A stretch of 64,000 nt of DNA, from positions 30,037,843-30,101,842 of the forward strand of contig CM072810.1 of assembly GCA_037013495.1 (NCBI GenBank). Direction: 5' to 3'. Position 1 is the stretch's first letter; each line of letters opens with the position of its first letter. A model generated the notes under the pieces. It made no database searches and was not told where the DNA came from. It saw only the letters and a list, made by a program, of their open reading frames with translations. Positions 1 through 10,681 of the stretch are shown one piece after another. The DNA comes from Hippophae tibetana (taxonomy: Eukaryota; Streptophyta; Magnoliopsida; Rosales; Elaeagnaceae). The translations under genes were made by a program, and so were the position numbers.

Positions 1-385
1 GGGGCACGCACGTGAACAGTAACAGTGCGCTGGGGCGTGCACAGGTGTGGGCGTGGGCGCGCGTGGTTGGGCACTGGCGCGCGCGGGACTGGGTGCGCGG
101 TTGGGCAGCTGCGCGATTTTCTCCTTTTTGATATTTTTGACCTTTTTGTCCAATTTTTCCATATTTGTTGACCTTTCCCCATTTATTTATTAATATATTT
201 ATGATGTATTGCTTCCAGTATTCCTCTTTGAGTCTTTAAGTTACGTTTTTAAGCCAAAATACCTGAAAAGCAATAAAAATACCCGTGATTCCGAAAAAGA
301 AAAATTTATATAAATATATATATATATTTAATCAATTAATGTGCATAAAATCATGGTAATTTTAGTGCTTTTTGAGCACTCATCA
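1..385 (-). mobile_element. Start of an Athila-like LTR (same family as 53145), cut by window edge
   Basis: Read on the minus strand from 385 downwards, this matches the LTR beginning at 53145 nearly base for base: TGATG, a short AGTGCT/AGCACT hairpin, the ATTAATTGATTAA block, the AAGGTCAACAAA block, then a GC-rich U3 stretch (1-115). It is the 5' part of an LTR pointing left, so the rest of the LTR and any internal region lie outside the window. No partner target duplication can be seen; the bases after the LTR are AGTAC. Confidence 0.9.
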
Positions 386-1171
386 AGTACACATCAAATT
401 GCAAAGCATTTGAATTTGACTCTTTCAGAAAGAGCATTTTCCATGCTCTCTCATGTTATTTTGGGTGGATTCTTTTGGATTGAATCTTATAATCATGCTT
501 GTTATTTTGTGAATTGGTCTTCATTGACTACTTCCTTTTGAGAAAGATGTTTTATTGGAAGGTAACAACCATGGTGTTAGTGAACAAGTTGAGTCTGAAT
601 GTGGATCAGATGGTAAAGTGCTAGTGGGCACGTTTGTTTAGTCTTTAATGGACGAGCTATATTATTCTATTAATGAGGTATTAGAGGAGCAACTTGAGCA
701 CCCATATTGTATTGACGTTGATAAAAGAAAAGTTTGGGATCGTTATTGGCTCTACATTGGTTTATTTATTTGTTACTCTTTAGTATGACATTCTAGATGT
801 CATTGTTGTTATTAATTTATTTAACATTATGTTTTGTATTCATCATGACATTTCACATGAAATTTTGTTGCCATTTGTTTTATAAGAAACTTTTGCAAGG
901 GTCATTTGGAAGTTATGAAATGAATTTTGATTGACACTTTGAATTTTAACTTAAATTTTTGTAGGAGTTCTATCACTAGCTATGGTACTATTAGATTTAT
1001 GGACTTTATTTGTGCTAGTAACTTTATTGGAAGTTTTTTGACAAATTTTGTGTTTACTTCTAATTATGTTGTTAGTTGGATGACGACTTTACAATCTATA
1101 GTTGGTTTGTCTACTATATTTGGTGATCATGTGAGGATTCTTATTCAAGTAATATATGTATTAATCAAATA
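386..1171. other. Unassigned spacer between LTR and CACTA element
   Basis: About 0.8 kb of AT-rich sequence. A stretch near 575-770 on the plus strand reads like decayed coding sequence (acidic, ending in a WDRYWLYIG-like run after an internal stop), but I do not recognise the family. No RNA gene or repeat boundary is visible. Confidence 0.4.
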
Positions 1172-1275
1172 TATCACTACTACAATACATACATATGGTA
1201 TCATTTTTTAACCGTGACCGTAGGTCTATGGCCACAGTTATAAAAATCGAGACCTAAGTGAGAGAGACCATAAAC

Positions 1276-1378
1276 TAATTGTTTACATAACTAAGACCAT
1301 AGACATACCCTATGGCCTCGGTTATTAAAAAACAGAGGTCATAGGGTATGTCTATGGTCTTGGTTATGTAAACAATTA
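1276..1378. repeat. 44-bp near-perfect foldback, 15-nt loop, in CACTA subterminal zone
   Basis: Arm 1276-1319 pairs with arm 1335-1378. All 44 positions pair, two of them as G-T wobbles, around a 15-nt AT-rich loop. The arms are built from the subterminal motif containing GACCATAGACATACCCTATG. The RNA would form a long hairpin resembling a small-RNA precursor. Confidence 0.85.
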
Positions 1379-1380
1379 AG

Positions 1381-1444
1381 GCCATATGGTATGTATATGG
1401 TCTCAGTTTTTTACATAACTGAGGCCATAGACATACCTTATGGC
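1381..1444. repeat. Second, tandem foldback built from the same motif
   Basis: Arm 1381-1408 pairs with 1417-1444 around an 8-nt loop, about 25 of 28 positions matching. It lies two bases after the first foldback and uses the same subterminal motif, so the two are a tandem series of inverted repeats. Confidence 0.8.
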
Positions 1445-1899
1445 TATAAATTTAAATAAAAATGCAATTATTATTTACAATATTAAAAATCAATATAAAT
1501 TACAATATTAAAAATCATATTATATTAAAATTAAAAGTGAAATTACATTTGACAATTTGTAAACTAAAACATAATAAAACCTGACTAGCTATTTCTAATA
1601 TTTACAATGACTATGAATAATAGCTTTACTATTACAAAATGACTTTTTACTATTACAATCATTTATAAGTGACCTTAGTCAAGCTTAGGATTGACATTAC
1701 CAAAAGAGACAGATATGCTTATGAGTGGGTATAATATCTAAGAAATTGAACTAAATATTAGCACATGATTGGCAATATTCTTTATTCTTCTTCTACCTCT
1801 TCTAGCCACTTCACAAGAGATACAAAATTTTTCCTGTTAAATATTCCAATACATATCTAAGTCAAAAATAGTTCTTTAGAAATAAAATTAAAAAAAGGT

Positions 1900-2247
1900 C
1901 TATAAAATAACATACATTCCCTTTGGGTTTGTTCCTTTGCGGAACCAGTGGGGAATGATGTCTTCAGCAAGGACATCCTGGTCATACAAAGACCTTACAA
2001 TTTCAAGAAACAATTTAATCAATTTAGCATCCTCGCAGAATTGCATTTGAACTTTGTATATCAGTTTCAGCTCAAGCTTCCCAGTGGTGTAGAATGTGTT
2101 CAACAAATGTGCTTCATTGTTTCTATGACTTTAGAAACATCAGTTTCCTCTGATATCTAAGTTGTCAAGATAGATTTCATAGCCTTAAGCTTCACCTCAA
2201 ATGTTTTCTTCTCATTATATTCAACCAAGGCAACCAACCCTTCCTTC
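1900..2247 (-). pseudogene. Captured fragment of an eIF5-mimic (BZW/5MP, eIF5C/W2 domain) gene
   Basis: On the minus strand an apparent intron acceptor (AG at 2248-2249 after a T-run) opens a reading frame whose product starts KEGLVALVEYNEKK and continues into FEVKLKAMKS. After an in-frame stop it resumes as ISEETDVSKVIETMK. It then jumps to a second block containing NTFYTTGKLELKLIYKVQMQ, CEDAKLIKLF and SLYDQDVLAED, ending near WFRKGTNPKG. I recognise this as the C-terminal half of plant BZW/5MP proteins (the W2 domain binds translation initiation factors). Relative to that family about 45 residues are missing between the blocks. The family's residues after NPKG are replaced by a few codons and a stop. 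The retained splice acceptor suggests capture from genomic DNA, not from mRNA. It lies inside the CACTA element and cannot encode a working protein. Confidence 0.8.
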
Positions 2248-2304
2248 CTAAAAAATAACATTTTAGACACACAAGCTTAGAAATGACACTTTTCTTCCTG
2301 AAAG

Positions 2305-2307
<3 letters not shown>

Positions 2308-2343
<36 letters not shown>
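2308..2343. repeat. (TA)n microsatellite
   Basis: Uninterrupted alternating TA of about 36 bp inside the CACTA element, between the two captured gene fragments. Confidence 0.9.
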
Positions 2344-2345
<2 letters not shown>

Positions 2346-2452
2346 GTATAGCCATTATTGTTGTGATGCCATACATGAACAAAATTAGATTAAGCCACAC
2401 CAGTAATAAGAAACATTAATAGGAATGAGATGATGATCTCAAAAATAAAAGG

Positions 2453-2686
2453 CTAAATATTGTGTACGTGTTTAAGAGGAAATTTGCAAAAAATAGCAAA
2501 AGTAATAATGATAGTAGGATTAAAGTGAGCATCAAAAATATTACCAATAGAGTAAATCATAACCATTGCAATTAGTCCCCAAAAAGCACAAACTTCTGGA
2601 AATGATATGTCTCCATATATCTTATTCACTACAATTGACCAATTATCAGAACTAATTAAGTTAAAACCCATTGTAAAAATCATCAA
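2453..2686 (-). pseudogene. Captured NIP-type aquaporin exon
   Basis: The minus-strand translation contains VVNKIYGDISFPEVCAFWG, then LIAMVMIYSIGNIFDAHFNP and TFAIFCKFPLKHV. This matches the second coding exon of nodulin-26-like intrinsic proteins: the end of helix 1 to helix 2, loop B with the first NPA box, and the start of helix 3. The first NPA box reads NPT and the preceding conserved SGAHFNP reads FDAHFNP. The codons after KH begin GTAC, consistent with the exon's normal donor site, so this too looks like genomic capture. No helix 1 exon, second NPA box or later exons are visible nearby. It lies inside the CACTA element on the same strand as the eIF5-mimic fragment. It is a fragment, not an expressed channel as it stands. 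Confidence 0.8.
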
Positions 2687-2828
2687 CTCACATGCCCATT
2701 TAATATTGCTAGTGCATTAACAATTGGGAAGCCCTCCAACACTAGTATCAACACTAAGCACCAACACAGGCACCAACGCCAAGCCTAGGCACCAACACCT
2801 ATGCCCTAGCACTAGCACCAATAACCTT

Positions 2829-3056
2829 CTAAAAAACAATAATCCCAACTCCATTAATTCCATTTGTTCCTTGATTTAAGATTATATATGCATAGAAAAG
2901 GCCAAGAATCAAGATTATTTTATCTTGATCATCCATAGGCCTAATAGCAGCCAATTCATTAGAAAATTCTATTATTTTATCAAAATAATCCAATACATAT
3001 AGATTATCTAAGGATGATTTTATATGATGTAAGGAACAATCTTTGTATATTGGCAA
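2829..3056 (-). pseudogene. Unassigned ORF, possibly a copia gag (UBN2) fragment
   Basis: A 75-codon minus-strand frame inside the CACTA element. Its core (DYFDKIIEFSNELAAIRP, then MDDQDKIILILG) has the spacing and the D-x-D-K-I-x-x-I-L-G ending seen in UBN2-type Ty1-copia Gag proteins, which normally continue GGLG; here the frame diverges after ILG. Downstream at 2750-2820 is a degenerate run of GCACCAACA-like units. It could be another captured host exon instead. I cannot assign it firmly. Confidence 0.3.
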
Positions 3057-3869
3057 TGTTAAAGGATAAAGTTATGTATTCCTGTATCAATACATATCAT
3101 CATCAACTGATTAAACGGTAACAATTAGAAGAATGTTTGGCAAGAACCACTTATACATTAATTCTCTTATCTGATGCAAGCATATAAAGACTAAGAATCT
3201 GTTATTGTCCCTTTGAACAACTAAGTTACAATCCTCTACTAAATAATCTACCATCATATAAAAGCCAGTGTATATTCATCATCAATATCAGAATACTTGA
3301 GCAAACTTGACATTACATGCTTATGCTTTACATAAGCTAGTTTTCTCTTCTGAATCCAGGGCTGAAAGATCTGCATACAACAATATCAGAATGGAGATTA
3401 CTCTTTAACTAATTACGTAGGCAAAGAAAGAAGACAAAAATTAATATTTGAGAAAGAACAAAATATTTAATTTAAGAAATTAAAGATAATAACTACCTGA
3501 TATAAGCTATAAGCAATGGACAAAGTAATGCAAACAAATAGTGAAACTAGAATTTCCAAACGACTTAATTTTTAAAAAGATTTCTATTAAACATGATACA
3601 ACAAACACATAAATAAAAATGAACAATTTTAATTCTAAATCTAAAATTAAATCGTTCTTGAAGACATGCTCTTTTTCATTATTCAGATTCTCAAATCTAT
3701 CATAACTCTTTCATTACAAATTTCTTCTTTTGGTTGATATTTCTATGAGTTAGGTTGTTGAGATTTGCCCATATTTATTAAAACTTTCCTGTGCTGATAT
3801 ATCAGAAGATGGTGTCTCGCTCCAAGTACCACCAATGTGTGGTGAAACTAGACGCTTACCTTTCCATTC

Positions 3870-4250
3870 ATTATGAAGGATAACAAAAATTAACCGAATA
3901 CCCACACAAAAAGGACAAAACAAAGTCAGAGAGTTGAGAGTTATAACTAGGAGAAGATGATAAGATCAAGAAGAAGAAGAAGAAGAAGAAGAAGAAGAAG
4001 AAGAAGAAGAAGAAGAAGAAGAAGAAGAAGAAGAAGAAGAAGAAGAAGGTAAGAAGATGAGGATCGAGGACTAACCAAGGGGAGAGTTAAGTGCCAAAGA
4101 GCTAAGAACAACCGAGGGTAGAAGGTAGAGAGGTGAAAGTTGAGATCGGTAGAGTAGACGACAAAGAGACCAAAGAGTGAGAGAGGCGAATGCGAGTGCC
4201 GAAGTCGAGATAGAGAGCTACTATTCTGCGAAAATGAAAGTGTAAAACTA
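3870..4250 (-). other. Pyrimidine-rich, 5'-leader-like segment in CACTA element
   Basis: On the minus strand this reads CT-rich and comparatively GC-rich (CTCTCTATCTCGACTTCGG and similar), like a plant 5' untranslated leader. After the CTT repeat comes a short ATG-AAT-GGA-AAG followed at once by GTAAGC, a good intron donor. It is upstream of, and collinear with, the captured aquaporin and eIF5-mimic pieces, so it may be a captured promoter/first exon of unknown origin. Confidence 0.4.
3968..4048. repeat. (AAG)27 microsatellite
   Basis: Uninterrupted AAG triplets over 81 bp, equal to CTT repeats on the minus strand, inside the leader-like segment of the CACTA element. Confidence 0.9.
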
Positions 4251-4720
4251 AAAACACCCTAGAAAATGCGTAAATAGTATATACCGATTAAATATATAAA
4301 TTAATTAATTAAATATAATTAATTTCAGGATATATATTTTATTTGGTGTATAGTATAAAAAAGATAAAATATATGAAATTAAATTAATAGAAAAATGAAA
4401 AAAAATTATAAAGTAATTTTTGTATTTTTTTTAAATGAATAACACACAATATATTATTTTATTTTGGTTTTAAAAATATTAAAAACTCTATTATTTTAAT
4501 TATGATCACGATTATTTAATGATTGTAACTATATAAGTTTATTTATATTTAAATAATTTTTTTAGTTTAATTTATGGGCACAACTACTTATAAAACTGAG
4601 ACTATGTATTCACTATATTCTCAGTTTTCATAAGATCGTAACCAAAACCCTATAATCTCAGTTTTTAAAATAACTAAGGCTAAATTTCCGAGACCATGGG
4701 ATACTATTATAGTAGTGTAT

Positions 4721-7700
4721 ATATATTATCTTTAACTTGAGATTAACCATGATCATAAGTTGAAAATTCACAATATTGAAGCCACATTTGTGAATCAAGC
4801 CATCACTTATCCATTGTTGGTATCCTTTTTGATCATCTAGTATTGGTATGCAATTTAAGTATTCCTTTCACAAGATTTTGTCATATTTGTACTTTGTATT
4901 ACTATCTTTATTAAGAGAGCTTTTGGTGTATTTAGAGTTTGGTTTTGAATTGTTTTAGACATTAGTATTTGTATTCTCTATTTAATTATTAGTGAATTGT
5001 TTTGGTGCATTATTGCTAGTAGATTAAGCCTTTTCTATTATTATTATTATTATTATTATTATTACATATAACCTATTATTATTTATTTGTTCAAACAATT
5101 AGAGTCTTGGAAAAATATTTTAAATTTACTCATATTAAATTAAAATAACTTAAATATTTTTTTTAAAAAAATATTTTTATAAATCATAATTATATTATAG
5201 TCATAATTAATATAATAATTTTTTTTCATAAATTTATTTTAATTATCAATAAAATAATCCTATTATTTATAATATAATTTATTATAAATTTATTTCACAA
5301 TTATATTATAATTATATTATTTATGATTTTTAATAAAATTTTATATATAAAGAAACACAAAATTCATAATCAATAGACACGACACAAAGACACATCCACA
5401 CGATTGCAGTCGTACCTTTAATGTCAATGTCAATAATAAATCACTGCCTTTGATGAAAGAAATAAATTAAAAATTGAATAAATAAATAAATAACAGAACA
5501 TAAGTACAAACTACAAAGCACAAACGTCATAGTAATTAGCTGACTCTCACATTCATCTGAATCCCCAATATCAACGATATATATTTGATTATATAATGAT
5601 AACTAGCAGACAGCCAAGACACGTACGGCCTAACGAAAATCGGGAAAAAAAGTAATTAATAAATTAACAAATCAAAAAGAGATCGTCCAACGAAGAAAGA
5701 TAATGATTTTTTATCAAATATATGTGGAGCACAAAATCATTACTCATGGTGTTCTTAATTTTTCGAGAGAAATAATATAATAATTTTTCAAAATATTATA
5801 TTTTTAAATTTATAAAATAAAAATCTAACCTTAATAACTTTTAATGACTAAATATATAACATTTAAAATAAAATAATTTATTATATTTTTTAATATTAAA
5901 TATATATGAGTTGAATATATTAGATATTATATTTATAATTATAAATTTTAAAGTTATTATTTTATCATTTAACTAATTTTTTTGTGATAAAATATAAGAA
6001 AAGCTATATATATTTTTTTATTTTATGCTTTCCTCTCATTACAATTTTTATTATAACTTAGTTCTTTTATTTTTTTTAATTTTTACATTTTAATTCTTTT
6101 ATGTATTTAATAATTTCTTCTTTTTATTTTTCATGCGTTTAACATATGTAATCAATTTTAATTATTTTTTTTGTTGTCAAAAGGTAATGTTTTAATGCTA
6201 AAAAATAAGAAAAAATAAAAAATAAGAAAAGATAAGGTGATAAAAAGTGTAAAACTAATAAATAGAGAAAATATATTATAAGAAAAATCAAGAAAATAAA
6301 AAATATATAGAATATAAATATATAAATCAATTGTAATAAAATAATATATATATTAAATAAGTTAATAATATATTATTAATTGGCTCTGATGAGGTAGCTC
6401 AAAGCACTTGGTTAGTCCCATGTACACCAAGCGAAGAAGAGAGAATATCGAGGAAAGTAGGATACTTGGTCTCAGTAGCCACCATTCAAAAGCAGAGCTA
6501 AAGTTCAAAAATCAACTGAGTTTGAAATCAAGCCTTTCTTCGCTCATCTACTGAAAGATTATATAGATATGTAACTGTATAAATAGTTATATAATTCTTT
6601 ATTATATAATTAAAACTAACACATTCGTGCAAGAACAGAGTCATAAATTTATTTTAAGATGTTTTAATATTTACATATGATAGTAGGTAAAAAAAATATA
6701 AAAAATATAAAAATTATAAGAATAAATAAAATTAGAGTTAAATTTACATATGTTATAATTTTATTGTTGGTAAATAAAGAGTAATATATATTGCTAGATA
6801 TAGAGTAATATAACACAAATAAAATTATGTTATTGATTATAAATTAGTCAAGTTGACTTTAAATATCTTATATTTATTCTAAAAGCAATTATTAAGTTTT
6901 TTATTTATTTTTATAATAATTTAATATTATTATTATTATGAAAAATAATAGAATAAATAATTATTTTTATATTTTTATTTTATTTTGTTTTTCTTCGTTC
7001 TTTTAACGAGATTTTATTTAAATTATAATAATATTTATTTAATTTAATTAAAAAAACTAAAAAATAAAAGAAAAAATTATATGTCTGGTCACTTTTTATA
7101 ATAATATAATTAAATTATTATAAAAAAATAATTTAAATATCATTTTTACAATAATTAAAAAAGTTAGAGAGTATTTTTCTTTGGTAAATTTTTTTAAATT
7201 CCTATAAATAATAAAATAAAATATCATGACAAGTTAAATGATTTATTATGAGAAGATGACTGTAAAGATAATATATTTATTATAAAAATGATAATTAAAT
7301 TATTATTTATTTTTTGTAACAATTTAGTTATATTACTATAGAAAAGACACTGTATAAGAAAAATAACTATTTTTTTATGTTTTAGGGAAATATATTTTCT
7401 CTATTTTTACCTACTTACTTATAAAAATAAATAATTTTAAAAAAACATACTAACTAAACTCAATTTTAATATTTTTATTTTATGATGACGGTACTTGCAC
7501 ATATATTAGTAATAAAAAATATAAATATATAATTATATTATCTTAAAAAAAATTATTTTATTTATATAAAATTAATAAATTAAAAATTTATGGAAATAAG
7601 GAGCGTCGTCAACTTAGTCACCCCTACGTGTATTGCATTCGTGTAAGTCGAGTCGGAGCTCAAATTTTTAAGATATTTAAGGGGTTTTATTTTTTACTCG

Positions 7701-8084
7701 AAGGTATATTACTCAATTTAATATCGAGAATTATTATTTTTTAGTTAAAAATTAAAGAATTTATTACAATGGGATCATATTTATTACCCTATTGAGTAAT
7801 TCAACGGTCGTTGTCACTATTTACATCTCATCATGTTTTCATTTTCACTATTTTATGCTTTCTGTCAAAACCATATTCTTCTCTCAACAGCTTCTCATGA
7901 GAAGCACTATTTCTGAATAATTCTATTCATCTCAAACTTGGGATGGATGTAAATGTTATGTTAATAATATGATTGATGATAATAATACGATTGATGATTG
8001 CGGGAAAGATTTATAGGATCATTTAATTTTATGAGCTAATGTGTTTTATCTATTTAGATTATTACATATAATCCAAAAGGGTCA
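4721..8084. other. AT-rich spacer with no recognisable gene
   Basis: 3.4 kb of very AT-rich DNA with many A- and T-runs. It includes an (ATT)n tract at about 5035-5064. Apparent ORFs here are low-complexity. A tRNA-like stretch near 6385-6460 was considered and not accepted. No gene, element end or array could be supported. Confidence 0.7.
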
Positions 8085-8895
8085 TACCTACAATACCAAG
8101 CGAGAAACCCTAATTTTGTCTTCTTCTTTCTCCAAATTCCTATCACCGAATCTATTACACCATCTTCACCTTCCACACACATACACCTCCACCTAATGCC
8201 AATCTATATCGCCTTCCTCCATTCCCTCTTCTTTGCGTGAATTTTTGTCACCATTGTCGTTGTCCCTCCAAGATTTTCTCTCCTAAGGAGCTGCATTGAG
8301 AGATATCTTTGGAGCTAATTTCTCCCCCTAGATCTCTCTGGTGGGCTTTAATGATTTGAGTTTTGTTGAGATTTCACTAAGTTCAACCGTAGAGGAGGCT
8401 GAAGTAGAAGATCCAGATCCAGACCTTGACAAGAATAGCATGTTTGTGGAGTTTGGAGCACCTCAGTGACACTTCCAGTTCTTCTTCATTTACTATTATT
8501 TTTCTTTTTCCTTTTTCGTTGTTTGGTATCTGTATTGTGTTGGGCTGTTAGAATGGTGGTAGTTTCATGTGTTTTCTTTTTATTGGTCTGTTATAATGGT
8601 AGGTGGTGACCCTTGCTTATAAGTCAAAAATTAGTACTCTTTTGATCATGCGTATGCGTCAATTAGAGGAGTGATGCTGTTTTGGCTTTGGTAATTTTCC
8701 TGTAAACATCGCATGGATGTTTTGGTGAGAAGAATTAGGTTGGGAATTGGAATAGCAATCTTCATGGCTGAGATTGCTATGTGATTTATTTTAATTTGTT
8801 TTATTTTGGGTATGAGGAAAACGGTGTTGTACTATTTATTATTGTATTTTGCTTGCTGCATTTTAATGAAATACTCTCTTCTTGCAAAAAAAAAA
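8085..8895 (+). pseudogene. Probable truncated retrocopy of a host mRNA with poly(A) tail
   Basis: The segment has the composition of a spliced plant transcript. It begins with an AAACCCTAA-type, CT-rich leader (8100-8340). It then has a short open tail of coding sequence (about 8365-8470; product SSTVEEAEVEDPDPDLDK then FVEFGAPQ-stop). A T-rich 3'-UTR-like region follows, ending in AATGAAATAC and a run of ten A (about 8886-8895). Leader directly joined to an acidic C-terminus suggests most of the coding sequence is missing. I do not recognise the source gene, and no clear target duplication flanks it. A decayed genuine gene is the alternative. Confidence 0.45.
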
Positions 8896-9792
8896 GTTGT
8901 AACAAATATAATATTACTTTATTTTCCCCATAAATACTCCTAAAGTATTATACTTATTGTAAAATTAATATTTAGATTCTATATTAAATCTTTTTTTCAG
9001 TTTAATTTTATTGTTATTAAAAATTTATCATACAAATATAATTTTTTTTATTGTTTTATTTTAACATTCATAAATTGAGAATTGAAAAAAAATATATATA
9101 AAAAGTATACAAATAATTATTTTTTCTTATATAATAACTTTTTCTTAGCCATATGATTAAACAGTACAAAAAATAAATATTATTTTTAAAAGGAATATAA
9201 AATTCATACAGTGATCCTCCCCTTTCTCTCGATCTTCCTTGTAATAATTACTTGTTCTCATTTTTTTTCCTTTATTTCTTTGCGAGGATAATTTACTATT
9301 TTTTCCTGAATGGGAAAGCAAAAATAGAGAAGATTTCCAAGGTTTAGTACTTGGGTTTTTGAGAAATTACCAAAAATTAATATTGATAAAGCTCATCATA
9401 ATAAAAATAACCCTTTAACTTTAAATTACAAGTATACAACAAATATAACTCATATGGCGCTATCAGAAATGTTACACAATTTAGTTTATTTAAAGACTAA
9501 TTTATATATATATATATATATATTTATATATTTTAAGCAATTCAAATCTTCAATTGGCTGTTATTTGTATAAGATGTAGTTTCGAAGCAGTCATTGTATT
9601 GCACAAAAGTAGGGACTTGTATGATATTTGATCAAACACGTAGGAAGGTTACACAGGAGTAGAAGAAACAAGGGAAGAGAGTTTAAGTCTTCAAAATAAA
9701 AACAACAAGGACTTTACTCGACAAAGAAACAGTAAAGCATGCGAAGAGAACTACCTTCATATAATCATAGACATGTCACAAGTACAAACACT
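8896..9792. other. AT-rich spacer including 3' flank of the DREB gene
   Basis: No gene seen. A (TA)n tract lies near 9505-9520. The final 200 bp or so probably hold the 3' untranslated region of the leftward-transcribed DREB gene, but I cannot fix its poly(A) site. Confidence 0.5.
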
Positions 9793-10536
9793 TCAGTAAC
9801 CCCATAAATAACTCTCACAATTGCTAAAATTCAAACTGTTCTCTGCCATACCCACATACCCATCGCAGTTCTCCACACTCTGCTCCGGTGGATAAACCCA
9901 ACCCACTTCAGAATCCATAAATACAAATTCATTGTTCAATTGGGTTGACTCATAACTCGTTCCAAGACTTGGAAGCTCAATAATCTCACTCAGTTCCTCT
10001 GACTCACTTGACAAGTCCATTGAAGAAGAAGATGATGACAATGGTGTTGATGATTTAGAAGACAAAGATGGTTGCGATCCAAGTTTGTGCATATGGGCAG
10101 CTTTAGAAGCAGCAGCTTGAATATCACGTGGTGAGTTTGAAACAGGACGAGGAAGCAAATCAGCAAAATGTGAGAAGTTGAGAAAAGCAGAAGTGCCTTT
10201 AATGCTTAAAGCTGCTACATCGTGAGCTCTGGCAGCCATATCTGGAGTTGAGAAAGTTCCTAACCAAATTCGAGATTTTTTGCGTGGCTCTCGTATTTCA
10301 GATACCCATTTGCCCCAATTTCTCATTCGAACTCCTCTGTAAACTGGGTGTTTGTTAGAATCTCGAATGCATTTCATTTTCTTCTTGATTTTTTCGAAAG
10401 ACTCTGTTTTGGAGCTTAAGAATGAGTTTTGAAGAGAGCGAGTTGAGTCTGTATGTGAATATGGGGATGTTGGAGATGAGTATGAGAACGAGTTTGAGCA
10501 ACATTCAATTTCTGGACTTTGGAGTTCAGGTTTCAT
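9793..10536 (-). CDS. DREB-type AP2/ERF transcription factor (A-4 subgroup-like)
   Basis: Intronless gene for a 247-residue nuclear transcription factor. A single AP2/ERF domain spans residues 66-122, starting [20 protein letters not shown]. It carries V14 and E19 of the domain, the pair typical of DREB proteins that bind DRE/CRT (CCGAC) elements. It is followed by [12 protein letters not shown] and a [12 protein letters not shown] block characteristic of A-4 (TINY/ERF034-like) members. Ser-rich and acidic stretches (about 150-200) could form the activation region, and the protein ends LWGY, a variant of the LWSY tail of several DREB groups. I chose the ATG at 10536, not one 57 codons upstream: the upstream extension is hydrophobic and unlike the family, and a TATA box lies inside it. 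The frame is intact and no paralogue is nearby. A solo LTR lies about 0.4 kb upstream of the TATA box. Confidence 0.93.
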   Translation of the reverse strand: MKPELQSPEIECCSNSFSYSSPTSPYSHTDSTRSLQNSFLSSKTESFEKIKKKMKCIRDSNKHPVYRGVRMRNWGKWVSEIREPRKKSRIWLGTFSTPDMAARAHDVAALSIKGTSAFLNFSHFADLLPRPVSNSPRDIQAAASKAAHMHKLGSQPSLSSKSSTPLSSSSSSMDLSSESEELSEIIELPSLGTSYESTQLNNEFVFMDSEVGWVYPPEQSVENCDGYVGMAENSLNFSNCESYLWGY

Positions 10537-10674
10537 GATTATGTGTTCAAATATATGTGATCTTGTTTTGGTTGATGTGTTACTGTTGGGTAAAAGAGAG
10601 ATAAGTCTAGATTTTAGAAGAAAGAAAGAAACGAATGACAAGTAAGTTAAGAGAAGTTGTTGGTCGAATAGGGT

Positions 10675-10681
10675 CTTTATA
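10675..10681 (-). promoter_or_regulatory. TATA box of the DREB gene
   Basis: TATAAAG on the minus strand, 139 bp upstream of the chosen ATG at 10536, giving a leader of roughly 110 nt. Its position inside the longer upstream reading frame supports the internal start. Confidence 0.65.

Larger units (their letters stand above)
1172..4720. mobile_element. Non-autonomous CACTA (En/Spm-type) transposon with captured gene pieces
   Basis: The element proper runs 1175-4717. Its left end is CACTACTACAATA and its right end, read inward on the other strand, is CACTACTATAATA (12 of 13 matching). It is flanked by TAT at 1172-1174 and 4718-4720, the 3-bp target duplication expected of CACTA elements. Both subterminal zones carry repeated motifs of the type ACTGAGACC/GGCCATAG in either orientation, densest at 1215-1445 and 4576-4700. 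No transposase is recognisable in the 3.5 kb. Instead the interior holds an aquaporin exon, an eIF5-mimic gene fragment and leader-like sequence, all on the minus strand, so it looks like a gene-capturing (Pack-CACTA) element mobilised in trans. Confidence 0.85.

Noticed and set aside
6139..6330. Open frame rich in F, I, L and Y on the minus strand
   Set aside because: Product of AT-rich low-complexity DNA; no start context, homology or domain.
6380..6600. tRNA-like or SINE-like stretch (GGTAGCTCAAAGCACTTGG, then TATCGAGGAAAG)
   Set aside because: It recalls a pol III A box with a weak B box and has a short CTTGG/CCAAG stem, but no cloverleaf, proper B box, poly(A)/T end or target duplication could be found.
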